Below are positions 1 through 5,119 of a stretch of DNA of 6,806 nt, one piece after another; position 1 is the stretch's first letter; each line of letters opens with the position of its first letter. The position numbers were made by a program, and so were the translations under genes. The notes under the pieces were generated by a model that ran no database searches, was not told where the DNA came from, and saw only the letters and a list, made by a program, of their open reading frames with translations. Source of the DNA: JANNXY01 sp039795755 (GTDB taxonomy: Bacteria; Patescibacteriota; Minisyncoccia; Phycocordibacterales; CAIZIN01); contig JBDKLF010000029.1 in the NCBI GenBank assembly GCA_039795755.1, forward strand, positions 1-6,806. Direction: 5' to 3'.

Positions 1-297
1 CAAATGCTTTGTAAACCAAATAGACATTTGTTCTGATTTATAAGTAAGATCGAGGGAATTGTCAGTCTCGATGGGGTAATAAGTATTGAACAATTCATTA
101 CGTTCCTTTGAGTATTCTTCTCCGAGTTCAGAGAGAAAAATTGACCAAGATGTAGTTGGAGTTTTGCCCTCAGCATTTTTACCAGTTAAAGTCCGGTCAA
201 AATCTGCCACAAAGTGCAACTGGTTTAATCCAGATTTTTTGATTGCAGAGATTTTATTATTAAAGCTTTGTTGATCATGAATATGAAGGTCTTTCAT
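1..297 (-). CDS. UMPH-1-like HAD 5'-nucleotidase, N-terminal part (runs off left edge)
   Basis: The reading frame is open from an ATG at 297 down to base 1, giving the first 99 residues. HAD motif I is plain: HFVADFDRTLT, with the DxDxT residues at D32, D34 and T36 (nucleophile and acid/base aspartates in this superfamily). The following text (GKTPTTSWSIFLSELG, then YYPIE and later SIWFTKH) follows the layout of cytosolic pyrimidine 5'-nucleotidase III (UMPH-1), where motif I is followed by a helical cap with a KYxPIE-like stretch and a W-[YF]-T-K-x-H-like stretch. Members dephosphorylate nucleoside monophosphates such as UMP and CMP using Mg2+. The family is usually around 290 residues, so about two thirds lies outside the window. 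The start is the first in-frame ATG; no Shine-Dalgarno is seen. A hairpin terminator lies only 17 bases upstream, so expression needs readthrough or a very short leader. Confidence 0.72.
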   Translation of the reverse strand, partial: MKDLHIHDQQSFNNKISAIKKSGLNQLHFVADFDRTLTGKNAEGKTPTTSWSIFLSELGEEYSKERNELFNTYYPIETDNSLDLTYKSEQMSIWFTKHL

Positions 298-313
298 AAT
301 TAAAAGGTAACAC

Positions 314-347
314 AAAAACCGCCTACAGTGTACTGTGGGCGGTTTTT
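314..347 (-). terminator. Intrinsic terminator after the cold-shock gene
   Basis: AAAAACCGCC (314-323) pairs perfectly with GGCGGTTTTT (338-347), and TACAG (324-328) pairs with CTGTG (333-337, one G-T pair), closing a 4-base loop. Read on the minus strand, the stem ends in five T residues. It begins 14 bases after the cold-shock stop codon. The stem is nearly symmetric, so it could also work on the plus strand. Confidence 0.85.
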
Positions 348-360
348 GCTAAAGACGAGA

Positions 361-561
361 TTACGCTCTCTTTACGTTGATAGCGTTCTTTCCTTTTTCT
401 GAATCCTCAGTGTCAAAGACAACAGCGTCTCCTTCACGTAGGTCATCGAATGCTACATCAACAAGTGAATTAGAGTGAAAGAAAATTCCTTTTCCACCTC
501 CTTCTGGGAGAATGAATCCGTAACCTTTTTCCATCTTCTTATCAATAGTTCCTTTCATCAT
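361..561 (-). CDS. Cold-shock-domain protein (CspA family)
   Basis: This 66-residue protein matches one complete cold-shock domain. It begins MMKGTIDKKMEKGYGFI and carries RNP-1 (KGYGFI, residues 12-17) and RNP-2 (IFFHS, 26-30), the aromatic surfaces that bind single-stranded RNA or DNA. It ends in a NAxNVK-like beta strand. CspA is about 70 residues, so the length fits. Such proteins act in the cytoplasm as RNA chaperones or antiterminators. The frame is open further upstream to an ATG at 618, but those 19 extra residues (MSHGVETICILLNSQST...) have no counterpart in the family and lie in the probable 5' leader, so I chose the ATG at 561; the ATG at 558 is equally possible. No Shine-Dalgarno is visible. 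A promoter candidate lies at 635-663 and a strong terminator follows the stop codon, so the gene may be monocistronic. Confidence 0.92.
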   Translation of the reverse strand: MMKGTIDKKMEKGYGFILPEGGGKGIFFHSNSLVDVAFDDLREGDAVVFDTEDSEKGKNAINVKRA

Positions 562-634
562 ATGATTGGTTGATTGTGAGTTTAATAATATACAAATAGT
601 TTCGACACCGTGAGACAAGCTGTTTGTTAGTTCA

Positions 635-663
635 ATGATGTCACCTTATGAGGGGGAAGTCAA
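635..663 (-). promoter_or_regulatory. Candidate sigma70 promoter for the cold-shock gene
   Basis: On the minus strand, TTGACT (663-658) is followed after 17 bases by CATCAT (640-635), giving 5/6 and 4/6 matches to the -35 and -10 consensus. Transcription would begin near 628, leaving a leader of about 65 bases before the ATG at 561. Cold-shock mRNAs often have long structured leaders. Confidence 0.4.
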
Positions 664-702
664 TGAACGTCGCGTGTCTTTCATATTTGTAAAAATTTCT
701 AA

Positions 703-743
703 ATAAAAGCCTTCTTACTAGATCTGCGAATCAGGTAAGGAGG
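703..743 (-). terminator. Probable terminator after the protease-like gene
   Basis: On the minus strand, CCTCCTTAC (743-735) pairs with GTAAGAAGG (718-710, one wobble pair) around a 16-base loop, and is followed by CTTTTATTT. It starts 8 bases after the stop codon of the gene at 752-1651. The tail is interrupted by an A, so efficiency is uncertain. Confidence 0.55.
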
Positions 744-751
744 TTGGGGAG

Positions 752-1651
752 TCAGCGAAGCATATTCACTCGTGTGACCATGGTGAGTCGCCGGCCTTTT
801 CCTGAGAGACCAAGTTTGCCCAGGTTTACCTCATTGAAGTATGTTGAGCCGCTCAGAATGTAGAACTCTTTTTCTTTACCGTAGAATACCGTGCCACTCT
901 CACCAGAGACTGACGGGTAGTCGATGACAAAGCAGTCAGAGTATCTCGTGTTGCCACGATACGTATTGCCGGTTTCACCAATGACAAGGAATTTTTGTCC
1001 CGTGATCGAATGTTGTATCTCGATCCTCTCATTCAAGTGATTTACTCCGTTAGATGCACGACCGGGGTGTGGCCAGATGTTTCCGATTAATCGCTCGATA
1101 CCAATCTTTGCCATTGCCAGGTCGGCAGGGAGGTTCATTCTGCTGTCGTTGATCGGCGACACACTCTCAATCCTCCATATTCTATTCCCGTTGAATGGTC
1201 CAAGGATCTTGATCGAGTAGTATCCTGGCTTCGAGAATATGTGCTGTGCCGTAATTAGTTCGGTTGGTTCTCCTTGATTGAGAATGACCATGCCGGTACC
1301 AGTGAGGTTTTCTGCAGTGCGAGGAACATCGTCTGACACATTCGGATTGTTGGCCATAAAGATTTGGACCGGCGCATACCCTTGTCGGAGCTGCGTGGTG
1401 ACGGCATGATCTTCGACATACTTACGCTGTGCGACGATCTCGTCGCGGGGGACGTCGGAGTCAAATTCGTCGTGTGCCTCCTTTGCTGTCAGATGAGGTG
1501 CTCCTGGAATTCTCGGTATGATTGTAGTTTGTTCAGGAACCTGATTCATGAGTATCACGAGGCAGGTCAGTATGACAACAAAGCCTGCTCCAATCCACCA
1601 TAGTGACTTGGATGATTCGGGTGTAGCTTTCGTTCGTTTCTTCTTTTTCAT
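752..1651 (-). CDS. Membrane-anchored trypsin-like serine protease homologue
   Basis: The 299-residue protein starts with a basic patch (MKKKKRTK) and one hydrophobic segment (about residues 17-35), then a charged linker. This predicts a signal anchor with the body outside the membrane. Three motifs fall in the order and context of the chymotrypsin-fold triad: LITAQHIF with His137, LPADLAMAKIG with Asp177, and SGESGTVFYG with Ser252 in a GxSG setting. A hydrophobic return strand (EFYILSGSTY, 262-271) follows the serine, as expected. These spacings (40 and 75 residues) suit a compact S1-like domain at about residues 90-299. The protein lacks a PDZ domain, so it is not a standard DegP/HtrA. The substrate is unknown. 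Assignment rests on motif reading, so a catalytically inactive relative is possible. The start is the first ATG, with no Shine-Dalgarno. GC is about 52% in a sampled 60-base stretch, above the neighbours to the right. Confidence 0.62.
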   Translation of the reverse strand: MKKKKRTKATPESSKSLWWIGAGFVVILTCLVILMNQVPEQTTIIPRIPGAPHLTAKEAHDEFDSDVPRDEIVAQRKYVEDHAVTTQLRQGYAPVQIFMANNPNVSDDVPRTAENLTGTGMVILNQGEPTELITAQHIFSKPGYYSIKILGPFNGNRIWRIESVSPINDSRMNLPADLAMAKIGIERLIGNIWPHPGRASNGVNHLNERIEIQHSITGQKFLVIGETGNTYRGNTRYSDCFVIDYPSVSGESGTVFYGKEKEFYILSGSTYFNEVNLGKLGLSGKGRRLTMVTRVNMLR

Positions 1652-1684
1652 GAGTGATAGTTGTAGGATTTTTTGTGAAAGTGC

Positions 1685-1698
1685 CGCTCAGATGAGCG
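1685..1698. repeat. Short dyad in the leader of the protease-like gene
   Basis: CGCTCA-GA-TGAGCG is a perfect 6-base inverted repeat with a 2-base centre. It lies between the predicted -10 (1710-1715) and the start codon (1651), a position suited to a dimeric repressor or an RNA hairpin. An outer TGCC/GGCA pair (1682-1685 and 1704-1707) brackets it. Confidence 0.4.
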
Positions 1699-1709
1699 AT
1701 TCTGGCAAC

Positions 1710-1738
1710 AAATTACCACTACAATAGTACATTGTCAA
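1710..1738 (-). promoter_or_regulatory. Candidate promoter for the protease-like gene
   Basis: On the minus strand there is a perfect TTGACA (1738-1733), a 17-base spacer, and TAATTT (1715-1710). The -35 is consensus but the -10 matches at only three positions. The predicted leader is about 50 bases and contains the dyad at 1685-1698. Confidence 0.45.
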
Positions 1739-1785
1739 TATTAAGTGAAACCAAATAGAATTTCCCCTTTTCACTCATTACAAAA

Positions 1786-1799
1786 GCTGTGGTAGGTAT
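1786..1799. repeat. 14-bp direct repeat, copy 1
   Basis: GCTGTGGTAGGTAT occurs here, 45 bases beyond the 3' end of the membrane-protein gene, and again at 2629-2642 on the other side of that gene. Both copies are in the same orientation and identical over 14 bases. The bases before and after differ, apart from a run of similar composition. Confidence 0.6.
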
Positions 1800-1843
1800 T
1801 GCTCTGCGTATATTCAGTCGATTCAGAACAAGTAGTGTACTGT

Positions 1844-2476
1844 TTACTTCATCTCCCACGGAGTGAGAGGGAGTCGCTTGTGTTTGTTCATCCAGAGATA
1901 TCCAATCAGTCCAAGTATGATTGCGCCAACTCCATCTGCAATGAGATCCATCATCGTGTCAGTGTTGCCGTTCTGCCAGGTGAGATTGAGGTAGCTATCT
2001 GCAGCGAATTCAATTACTTCCCATACCACTCCCAATGCCAGTGAGAATGAAATAGCAAAGATCGTGATGAAGAACGGACTGAGCTGTAGCTTGCCTTTGT
2101 GGTGATTGTTGAGTAAGTAGATCAATATGTATCCACTTGTACTAATAAGAAATCCTGATTCGAAATGGAGAAACTTATCCCACAGTGGGACATTTGCATA
2201 GAACCTCCCAATCTCACCGAGAAAGAGGGTAAAGAAAATAAAGCTCACGATCCAGAGGCGAACAATGAAAGGGATAAAAATTTCGTAATATCGCTTGAGT
2301 AATGAAGGTACGAACATCAGTCCGAGTACAAAGCTCGTGTTAAGCATGAGTTCCCATTCTCCTCGAAGGATGAAGCGAACAAGTACGATCAGTACTACTG
2401 CAATCATTAATTTATAAATCAGCAGGGTAATTTTGTTCCGGTAGAGATTGAGATTATCCAGGTAGTTCTGTGTCAT
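1844..2476 (-). CDS. YjdF/DUF2238-like integral membrane protein
   Basis: The 210-residue protein is strongly hydrophobic, with about six likely membrane segments (near 17-36, 47-60, 67-86, 108-122, 133-151 and 183-196). The diagnostic text is WDKFLHFESG (99-108), GVVWEVIEF (149-157) and DTMMDLIADGVGA (173-185). This combination of a W-D-K-x-x-H block, a W-E-x-x-E helix and a D-x-x-x-D-x-x-x-D helix is typical of the DUF2238 (YjdF inner-membrane) group; some VanZ-like proteins share a similar D/N-rich last helix. The conserved acidic and histidine residues inside membrane helices hint at metal binding or catalysis, but the function of the family is not established. It is flanked by two copies of a 14-bp repeat. 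The start is the first ATG, with no Shine-Dalgarno. No clear terminator follows the stop. Confidence 0.7.
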   Translation of the reverse strand: MTQNYLDNLNLYRNKITLLIYKLMIAVVLIVLVRFILRGEWELMLNTSFVLGLMFVPSLLKRYYEIFIPFIVRLWIVSFIFFTLFLGEIGRFYANVPLWDKFLHFESGFLISTSGYILIYLLNNHHKGKLQLSPFFITIFAISFSLALGVVWEVIEFAADSYLNLTWQNGNTDTMMDLIADGVGAIILGLIGYLWMNKHKRLPLTPWEMK

Positions 2477-2493
2477 GGGGTAAGTGTACTACC

Positions 2494-2514
2494 TTTGGGG
2501 TGGGAGCGGGGTGG
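2494..2514. repeat. G-rich segment resembling the ssrA 3' end
   Basis: Aligned without gaps to 4030-4050 (ssrA acceptor end with its CCA, read on the plus strand), 17 of 21 bases are identical: TTTG, then GGTGG, AG, GGGG and GG, with single mismatches between. The two copies bracket the AT-rich AIPR gene. It could be a decayed attachment site, but G-richness raises the chance of coincidence. Confidence 0.3.
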
Positions 2515-2530
2515 TAGTTAGATTAAATTC

Positions 2531-2554
2531 TGCTAGTTCGAATAAAAACTAGCA
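2531..2554. promoter_or_regulatory. Operator-like inverted repeat touching the AIPR promoter
   Basis: TGCTAGTT (2531-2538) and AACTAGCA (2547-2554) are perfect inverted 8-base arms around 8 AT-rich bases. The right arm ends exactly where the -35 TTGACA begins. A dimeric regulator bound here would contact the -35 region. A related half-site, CTAGCAT, recurs at 2618-2624. Confidence 0.55.
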
Positions 2555-2583
2555 TTGACATATTTTAGTGAAAGCAATAACAT
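2555..2583 (+). promoter_or_regulatory. Sigma70-like promoter for the AIPR gene
   Basis: A perfect TTGACA (2555-2560) is followed by a 17-base spacer and TAACAT (2578-2583, 4 of 6 matches). Transcription would start near 2590 and give a leader of about 170 bases before the ATG at 2761. The leader holds a TGTCGA/TCGACA inverted pair, a hairpin with a GAAA loop (about 2639-2657) and a terminator-like hairpin. Confidence 0.55.
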
Positions 2584-2628
2584 ATATGTGTCGACTGTAA
2601 CACGCATCGACATATCACTAGCATCATT

Positions 2629-2642
2629 GCTGTGGTAGGTAT
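2629..2642. repeat. 14-bp direct repeat, copy 2
   Basis: This is the second copy of GCTGTGGTAGGTAT (first at 1786-1799). Here its 3' end forms the left arm of a hairpin, GGTATAGC-GAAA-GCTTACC (one bulged T) at 2639-2657. The first copy has no such partner. Confidence 0.6.
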
Positions 2643-2717
2643 AGCGAAAGCTTACCAAAATACATGCAATTGATTGCTGTACTAAGTAATTTTATTTACT
2701 GGTATATCCATTTTATT

Positions 2718-2738
2718 GCGGCGTGTAGCCGTTTTTTT
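2718..2738 (+). terminator. Terminator-like hairpin in the AIPR leader (possible attenuator)
   Basis: CGGC (2719-2722) pairs with GCCG (2728-2731) around a GTGTA loop, with a possible G-T pair below, and seven T residues follow directly. The stem is short but all G-C. It lies 22 bases before the AIPR start codon and downstream of the promoter, so it could limit readthrough. It could also simply end an unannotated leader RNA. Confidence 0.5.
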
Positions 2739-2760
2739 ATTAGTTCTAAAATAAAATATA

Positions 2761-3987
2761 ATGATAACAGAAACAACTCTTATTAGATTTCCTGTTGTAT
2801 CTCTCCGTAGGATCGAGAATCCTTTTGAAAGACAAGAGGATAAGGTTGGTAAGAATATCTACATCTCAGTTGTAGATATTAAGTCCATTCCAGACCAGTT
2901 AGTTGATTGGCGAAAGATTAATCCGCGAGACCCGAACAAAAACTCAAATGTTTCGAAAAGTATTGCAAAAACACTAGATGAATCACCTGAACTTTTTCTG
3001 TTTAAGAATCGAGGGATAACCATCCTTGCAGAAAGAGTTAGTCTTGATAATGCTAAAAGTGTAGTTGAAGTAGAATTTTCTAACGAAAGTCTACATGGAT
3101 TACTTGATGGAGGACATACATATGAAGTGATACGTAGTTTTCTAACAGATTTATCTATGGAGGATAAAGATGAGTTAAAGGCATATGTAAAAATAGAATT
3201 TTTAACAGGATTTGAAAGTGTTGTTGATGCAGTTTCAATTGTTGAGGCACGAAACACTTCTACTCAAGTTAAAGATCAGAGTCTTGAGGAGTTGAAGGGG
3301 AATTACGAAATGATAAAGAAAGTAATTGCAAACAATTCTTATGCTCACCGTGTTGCATATAAAGAGAATGAGTTTAATGAAGAAGGTTCCAAAAAGGATT
3401 TGGATGTAAAGGAGATTCTTTCGTATCTTCTATGTTTCGATACTGGGAGGTTTGGAAACGAAAATCATCCTCTGAAGTCTTATTCTTCAAAACAGGCAGT
3501 CGTTGATGAGGTTAGGGATAGAAAAGAAGAAATTAAAAAATACACTGTGCTCTTGCCGGATATTTTAAAATTAAGAGATATTATATACCGTGATTTGCCT
3601 GACGCATATAATAAGGCGAAGAAAATCTCTGAAGAGAAAGTTGGAAGATTCGGTAGTTTGGTTGGTGTAAAACATACAGGTGATAAACCACAAATGAAAG
3701 AGACCGAACTTGTTTTCATTGATGAAAAATCAGATTACCGTATTCCAGATGCATTCATCTATCCAGTTTTAGGAGCTTTCAGATACCTTGTTGACTCTGC
3801 AGCTGATGAAGTTAAATGGAAAACAGATCCGTTCAAGTTCTTTGAAGTTATTAAGTTTGAAATTGCAAGACGAATCGGAGAAAGAGCTATGGACATTAAG
3901 AACCCAACAAAAATGGGGAAAGATGTTTCTACGTGGCAAACTTGTTATGATTCAGTTCGATTGGCCTATCTTGAGCAGACTAAATAA
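2761..3987 (+). CDS. AIPR-family protein (abortive infection / phage resistance)
   Basis: The 408-residue soluble protein shows the arrangement I associate with the AIPR family (named for abortive-infection phage-resistance proteins). NPRDPN is at 54-59, ELFLFKNRGITILAE at 77-91 (the family's F-x-N-x-GI-T-I signature) and LLDGGHTYEVI at 114-124 (corresponding to the more usual NGGQT). After these comes EARNTSTQVKDQSLEELKG at 162-180 (an N-T-x-x-x-V-K block), then a mostly alpha-helical, charged C-terminal half. No nuclease, helicase or membrane motif is evident. The molecular activity of the family is not settled; a defence role is inferred from the name and contexts. The start is forced by an in-frame stop (TAA at 2752-2754) just upstream, with no Shine-Dalgarno. 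Sampled GC is 30-33%, lower than every neighbour, suggesting acquisition. It has its own promoter, leader and terminator, with no partner gene in the same direction. A DGQHR-type modification-associated protein is an alternative. Confidence 0.6.
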   Translation: MITETTLIRFPVVSLRRIENPFERQEDKVGKNIYISVVDIKSIPDQLVDWRKINPRDPNKNSNVSKSIAKTLDESPELFLFKNRGITILAERVSLDNAKSVVEVEFSNESLHGLLDGGHTYEVIRSFLTDLSMEDKDELKAYVKIEFLTGFESVVDAVSIVEARNTSTQVKDQSLEELKGNYEMIKKVIANNSYAHRVAYKENEFNEEGSKKDLDVKEILSYLLCFDTGRFGNENHPLKSYSSKQAVVDEVRDRKEEIKKYTVLLPDILKLRDIIYRDLPDAYNKAKKISEEKVGRFGSLVGVKHTGDKPQMKETELVFIDEKSDYRIPDAFIYPVLGAFRYLVDSAADEVKWKTDPFKFFEVIKFEIARRIGERAMDIKNPTKMGKDVSTWQTCYDSVRLAYLEQTK

Positions 3988-3995
3988 TCTTATAA

Positions 3996-4032
3996 AAATT
4001 AAAAACCCGCTTTATAAGCGGGTTTTTAATTT
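3996..4032. terminator. Bidirectional terminator between the AIPR gene and ssrA
   Basis: Bases 3996-4012 and 4016-4032 form a perfect 17-bp stem with a TAT loop and a GC core (ACCCGC/GCGGGT). It has A-tracts on the left and T-tracts on the right, so it reads as an intrinsic terminator on both strands. It serves the AIPR gene (stop 9 bases before) and the convergent tmRNA (mature 3' end 2 bases away). Confidence 0.9.
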
Positions 4033-4033
4033 G

Positions 4034-4429
4034 TGGTGGAAGTGGGGGGAGTCGAACCCCCGTGCAAAAGGATGGTGATACAGAATCTACATGCGATAGG
4101 ATAGTTGAAGATTTAACAATACATGATAGACAATTATCCGAAGACTCATGTAAGGCGAGTTTCTTTTCTTTTTGGATCTGAGGCAGAAACAGTTCTCAGT
4201 TCCGAACCCTATGAATATTACACTCGATAATCCTTATAGGATGTGGAGATTATGAATGTCGCACGATCTGCGGTTAGGCTAGAGCGTAGGCGAAATTGAA
4301 ATCAGCCTTAGAAAACCAAGGTGACTTAATTGAAGTTTTAGCATTTGAATGCTGCTGTGTTTAAAGAGTTCCAGCAACTCTCGCATGCACTGCATCACAC
4401 ATGTTCTCTTGTCGATGCCTTGCACTCCC
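4034..4429 (-). ncRNA. ssrA: tmRNA (transfer-messenger RNA)
   Basis: Read on the minus strand, the 3' end is GGGGGTTCGACTCCCCC (T arm) followed by CACTTCC-A-CCA, with CCA encoded. The 5' end GGGAGTG (4429-4423) pairs with CACTTCC over seven positions, including one G-T, forming the acceptor stem. It is followed by GCATCGACAAG, a variant of the usual D-arm TTCGACGG. The 396-base length suits a one-piece tmRNA. A 22-codon tag frame lies at 4342-4277 and ends GCTCTAGCCTAA, close to the tag end in many tmRNAs. With SmpB the RNA enters stalled ribosomes, releases them and adds a degradation tag. smpB lies directly upstream on the same strand. Ends come from the acceptor pairing, so they may be off by a base. 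Confidence 0.95.
4274..4342 (-). other. tmRNA tag-peptide reading frame (resume codon GCT to TAA)
   Basis: The predicted tag begins AKTSIKSPWF, continues SKADFNF and ends AYALA, 22 residues followed by TAA at 4276-4274. The resume codon is inferred as GCT at 4342-4340, because Ala is the usual first residue; the frame stays open upstream, so the exact first codon is uncertain. The tag is longer than the common 10-15 residues. It ends Y-A-L-A rather than L-A-A, closer to the YAFA ends known from mycoplasma tags, which are Lon substrates. Confidence 0.75.
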
Positions 4430-4451
4430 AAATTTGCCTGCAGCAAATTTG
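4429..4451. repeat. Hairpin abutting the tmRNA 5' end
   Basis: CAAATTTGC (4429-4437) and GCAAATTTG (4443-4451) are perfect 9-base inverted arms with a 5-base loop. The arm next to ssrA shares one base with the predicted mature 5' end. In the minus-strand transcript this hairpin would sit immediately upstream of the RNase P cleavage point. Confidence 0.7.
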
Positions 4452-4500
4452 TCCAGCAAGAATTTTTTTCCGCTTTGCGGAAAGAAAATTTTGTCGGACA
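4450..4500. repeat. Long hairpin in the smpB-ssrA spacer
   Basis: Two 24-base arms (4450-4473 and 4477-4500) face each other around a TTT loop, with about 22 of 24 positions paired, including a few G-T pairs. The tip is CCGC/GCGG and the base is TGTCC/GGACA. No T-run follows on either strand, so it does not look like a simple terminator. A double-stranded RNase III-type processing site between the smpB mRNA and pre-tmRNA is a reasonable guess. Confidence 0.7.
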
Positions 4501-4501
4501 G

Positions 4502-4526
4502 GAACTCTCAATTTCTTGATGAGTTC
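4502..4526. repeat. Third hairpin downstream of smpB
   Basis: GAACTC-TCAA (4502-4511) pairs with TTGA-GAGTTC around a TTTC loop, with one bulged T, giving about 10 base pairs. It begins about 24 bases after the smpB stop and precedes the long hairpin at 4450-4500 on the minus strand. Confidence 0.6.
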
Positions 4527-4549
4527 TATTGGCTGCAAACTAAGCACTA

Positions 4550-4990
4550 TTATCTTTTCAATGTCCTCTCCATCTCTCGATCGGATTCTCGCTTCATCAC
4601 CTTTGCACGCTTATCGAATTGCTTCTTTCCTCGTGCGAGGGCGATTTCTGCCTTGAGAACCCTTCCTTTATTATACAACGAAAGTGGGATAAGTGTCAAT
4701 TTGTCACTTTCTACCTTTTGCTTGAGTCGTAGTATCTGAGCCTTTGACATAAGGAGCTTGCGATTGCGCACGCGATCGTATCCGATAGGGGTATTGCTTG
4801 GTTGGAATGGGGGAATGTCAGAACCAGAAATAAACATTTCTCCGTTTTTGAACTTCACATATGAACCATCGAGTTTGCCATGCTTGCTGCGAATGGTTTT
4901 CACTTCAAATCCAAAAAGCTCAATTCCTGCTTCGAATTTCTCAACGATTTCATAATTGAATGTTGCCTTTGAATTGGTGATTAATGCCAT
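4550..4990 (-). CDS. smpB: SmpB, tmRNA-binding protein
   Basis: The 146-residue protein matches SmpB along its length. It has NSKATFNYEIVEKFEAGIEL at the start and GFEVKTIRSKHGKL at 27-40 (family G-T-E-V-K-S-L-R block), then DGSYVKFKNGEMF at 41-53. The basic C-terminal tail ARGKKQFDKR (119-128) is followed by KRESDRE. SmpB is an OB-fold protein that binds the tRNA-like part of tmRNA and places it in the ribosomal A site, its tail entering the empty mRNA channel. Family length is about 150-160, so this one is slightly short. The ATG at 4990 gives the family N-terminus (MALITNSKA); a GTG at 4996 would add two residues. No Shine-Dalgarno is visible. It lies 120 bases upstream of ssrA on the same strand, suggesting cotranscription or co-selection. 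Confidence 0.96.
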   Translation of the reverse strand: MALITNSKATFNYEIVEKFEAGIELFGFEVKTIRSKHGKLDGSYVKFKNGEMFISGSDIPPFQPSNTPIGYDRVRNRKLLMSKAQILRLKQKVESDKLTLIPLSLYNKGRVLKAEIALARGKKQFDKRAKVMKRESDREMERTLKR

Positions 4991-5041
4991 GAGCACATAC
5001 TAACAAGAACGCGTGGATATATAAAGCAGTGGTCTATAAAT

Positions 5042-5092
5042 AAAATTAGGGCCGCAGGTCTTCATGTGGAAGGTTCCTGCGGCCCATTTTTT
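5042..5092 (-). terminator. Strong GC-rich terminator after the secreted-protein gene
   Basis: GGGCCGCAGG (5049-5058) pairs perfectly with CCTGCGGCCC (5076-5085), and an inner CTTC/GAAG stem (5060-5063 and 5069-5072) closes on ATGTG. On the minus strand TAATTTTATTT follows; on the plus strand ATTTTTTT follows, so it may act both ways. It lies 35 bases after the stop of the gene at 5120-5641 and insulates smpB from it. Confidence 0.85.
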
Positions 5093-5119
5093 TGTTTCGC
5101 GGCACAGTGGCCGCAAAAA

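Noticed and set aside
562..618. Extended N-terminus for the cold-shock protein starting at 618
   Set aside because: The extra 19 residues have no match in the family and lie where an mRNA leader is expected.
2663..2785. A 40-codon hydrophobic plus-strand frame (MQLIAVLSNFIYW...) overlapping the AIPR start
   Set aside because: It runs through the terminator-like hairpin, has no ribosome binding site, and its hydrophobicity follows from AT-rich sequence. It could be a leader peptide, but nothing supports this.
4034..4100. A stand-alone tRNA suggested by the T arm and encoded CCA
   Set aside because: No anticodon arm is nearby; the acceptor 3' strand pairs with GGGAGTG at 4423-4429, so it is the 3' part of tmRNA.
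4345..4739. Two overlapping plus-strand frames across the tmRNA 5' part and smpB
   Set aside because: They are antisense to well-supported ssrA and smpB, and their products have no family-like features.
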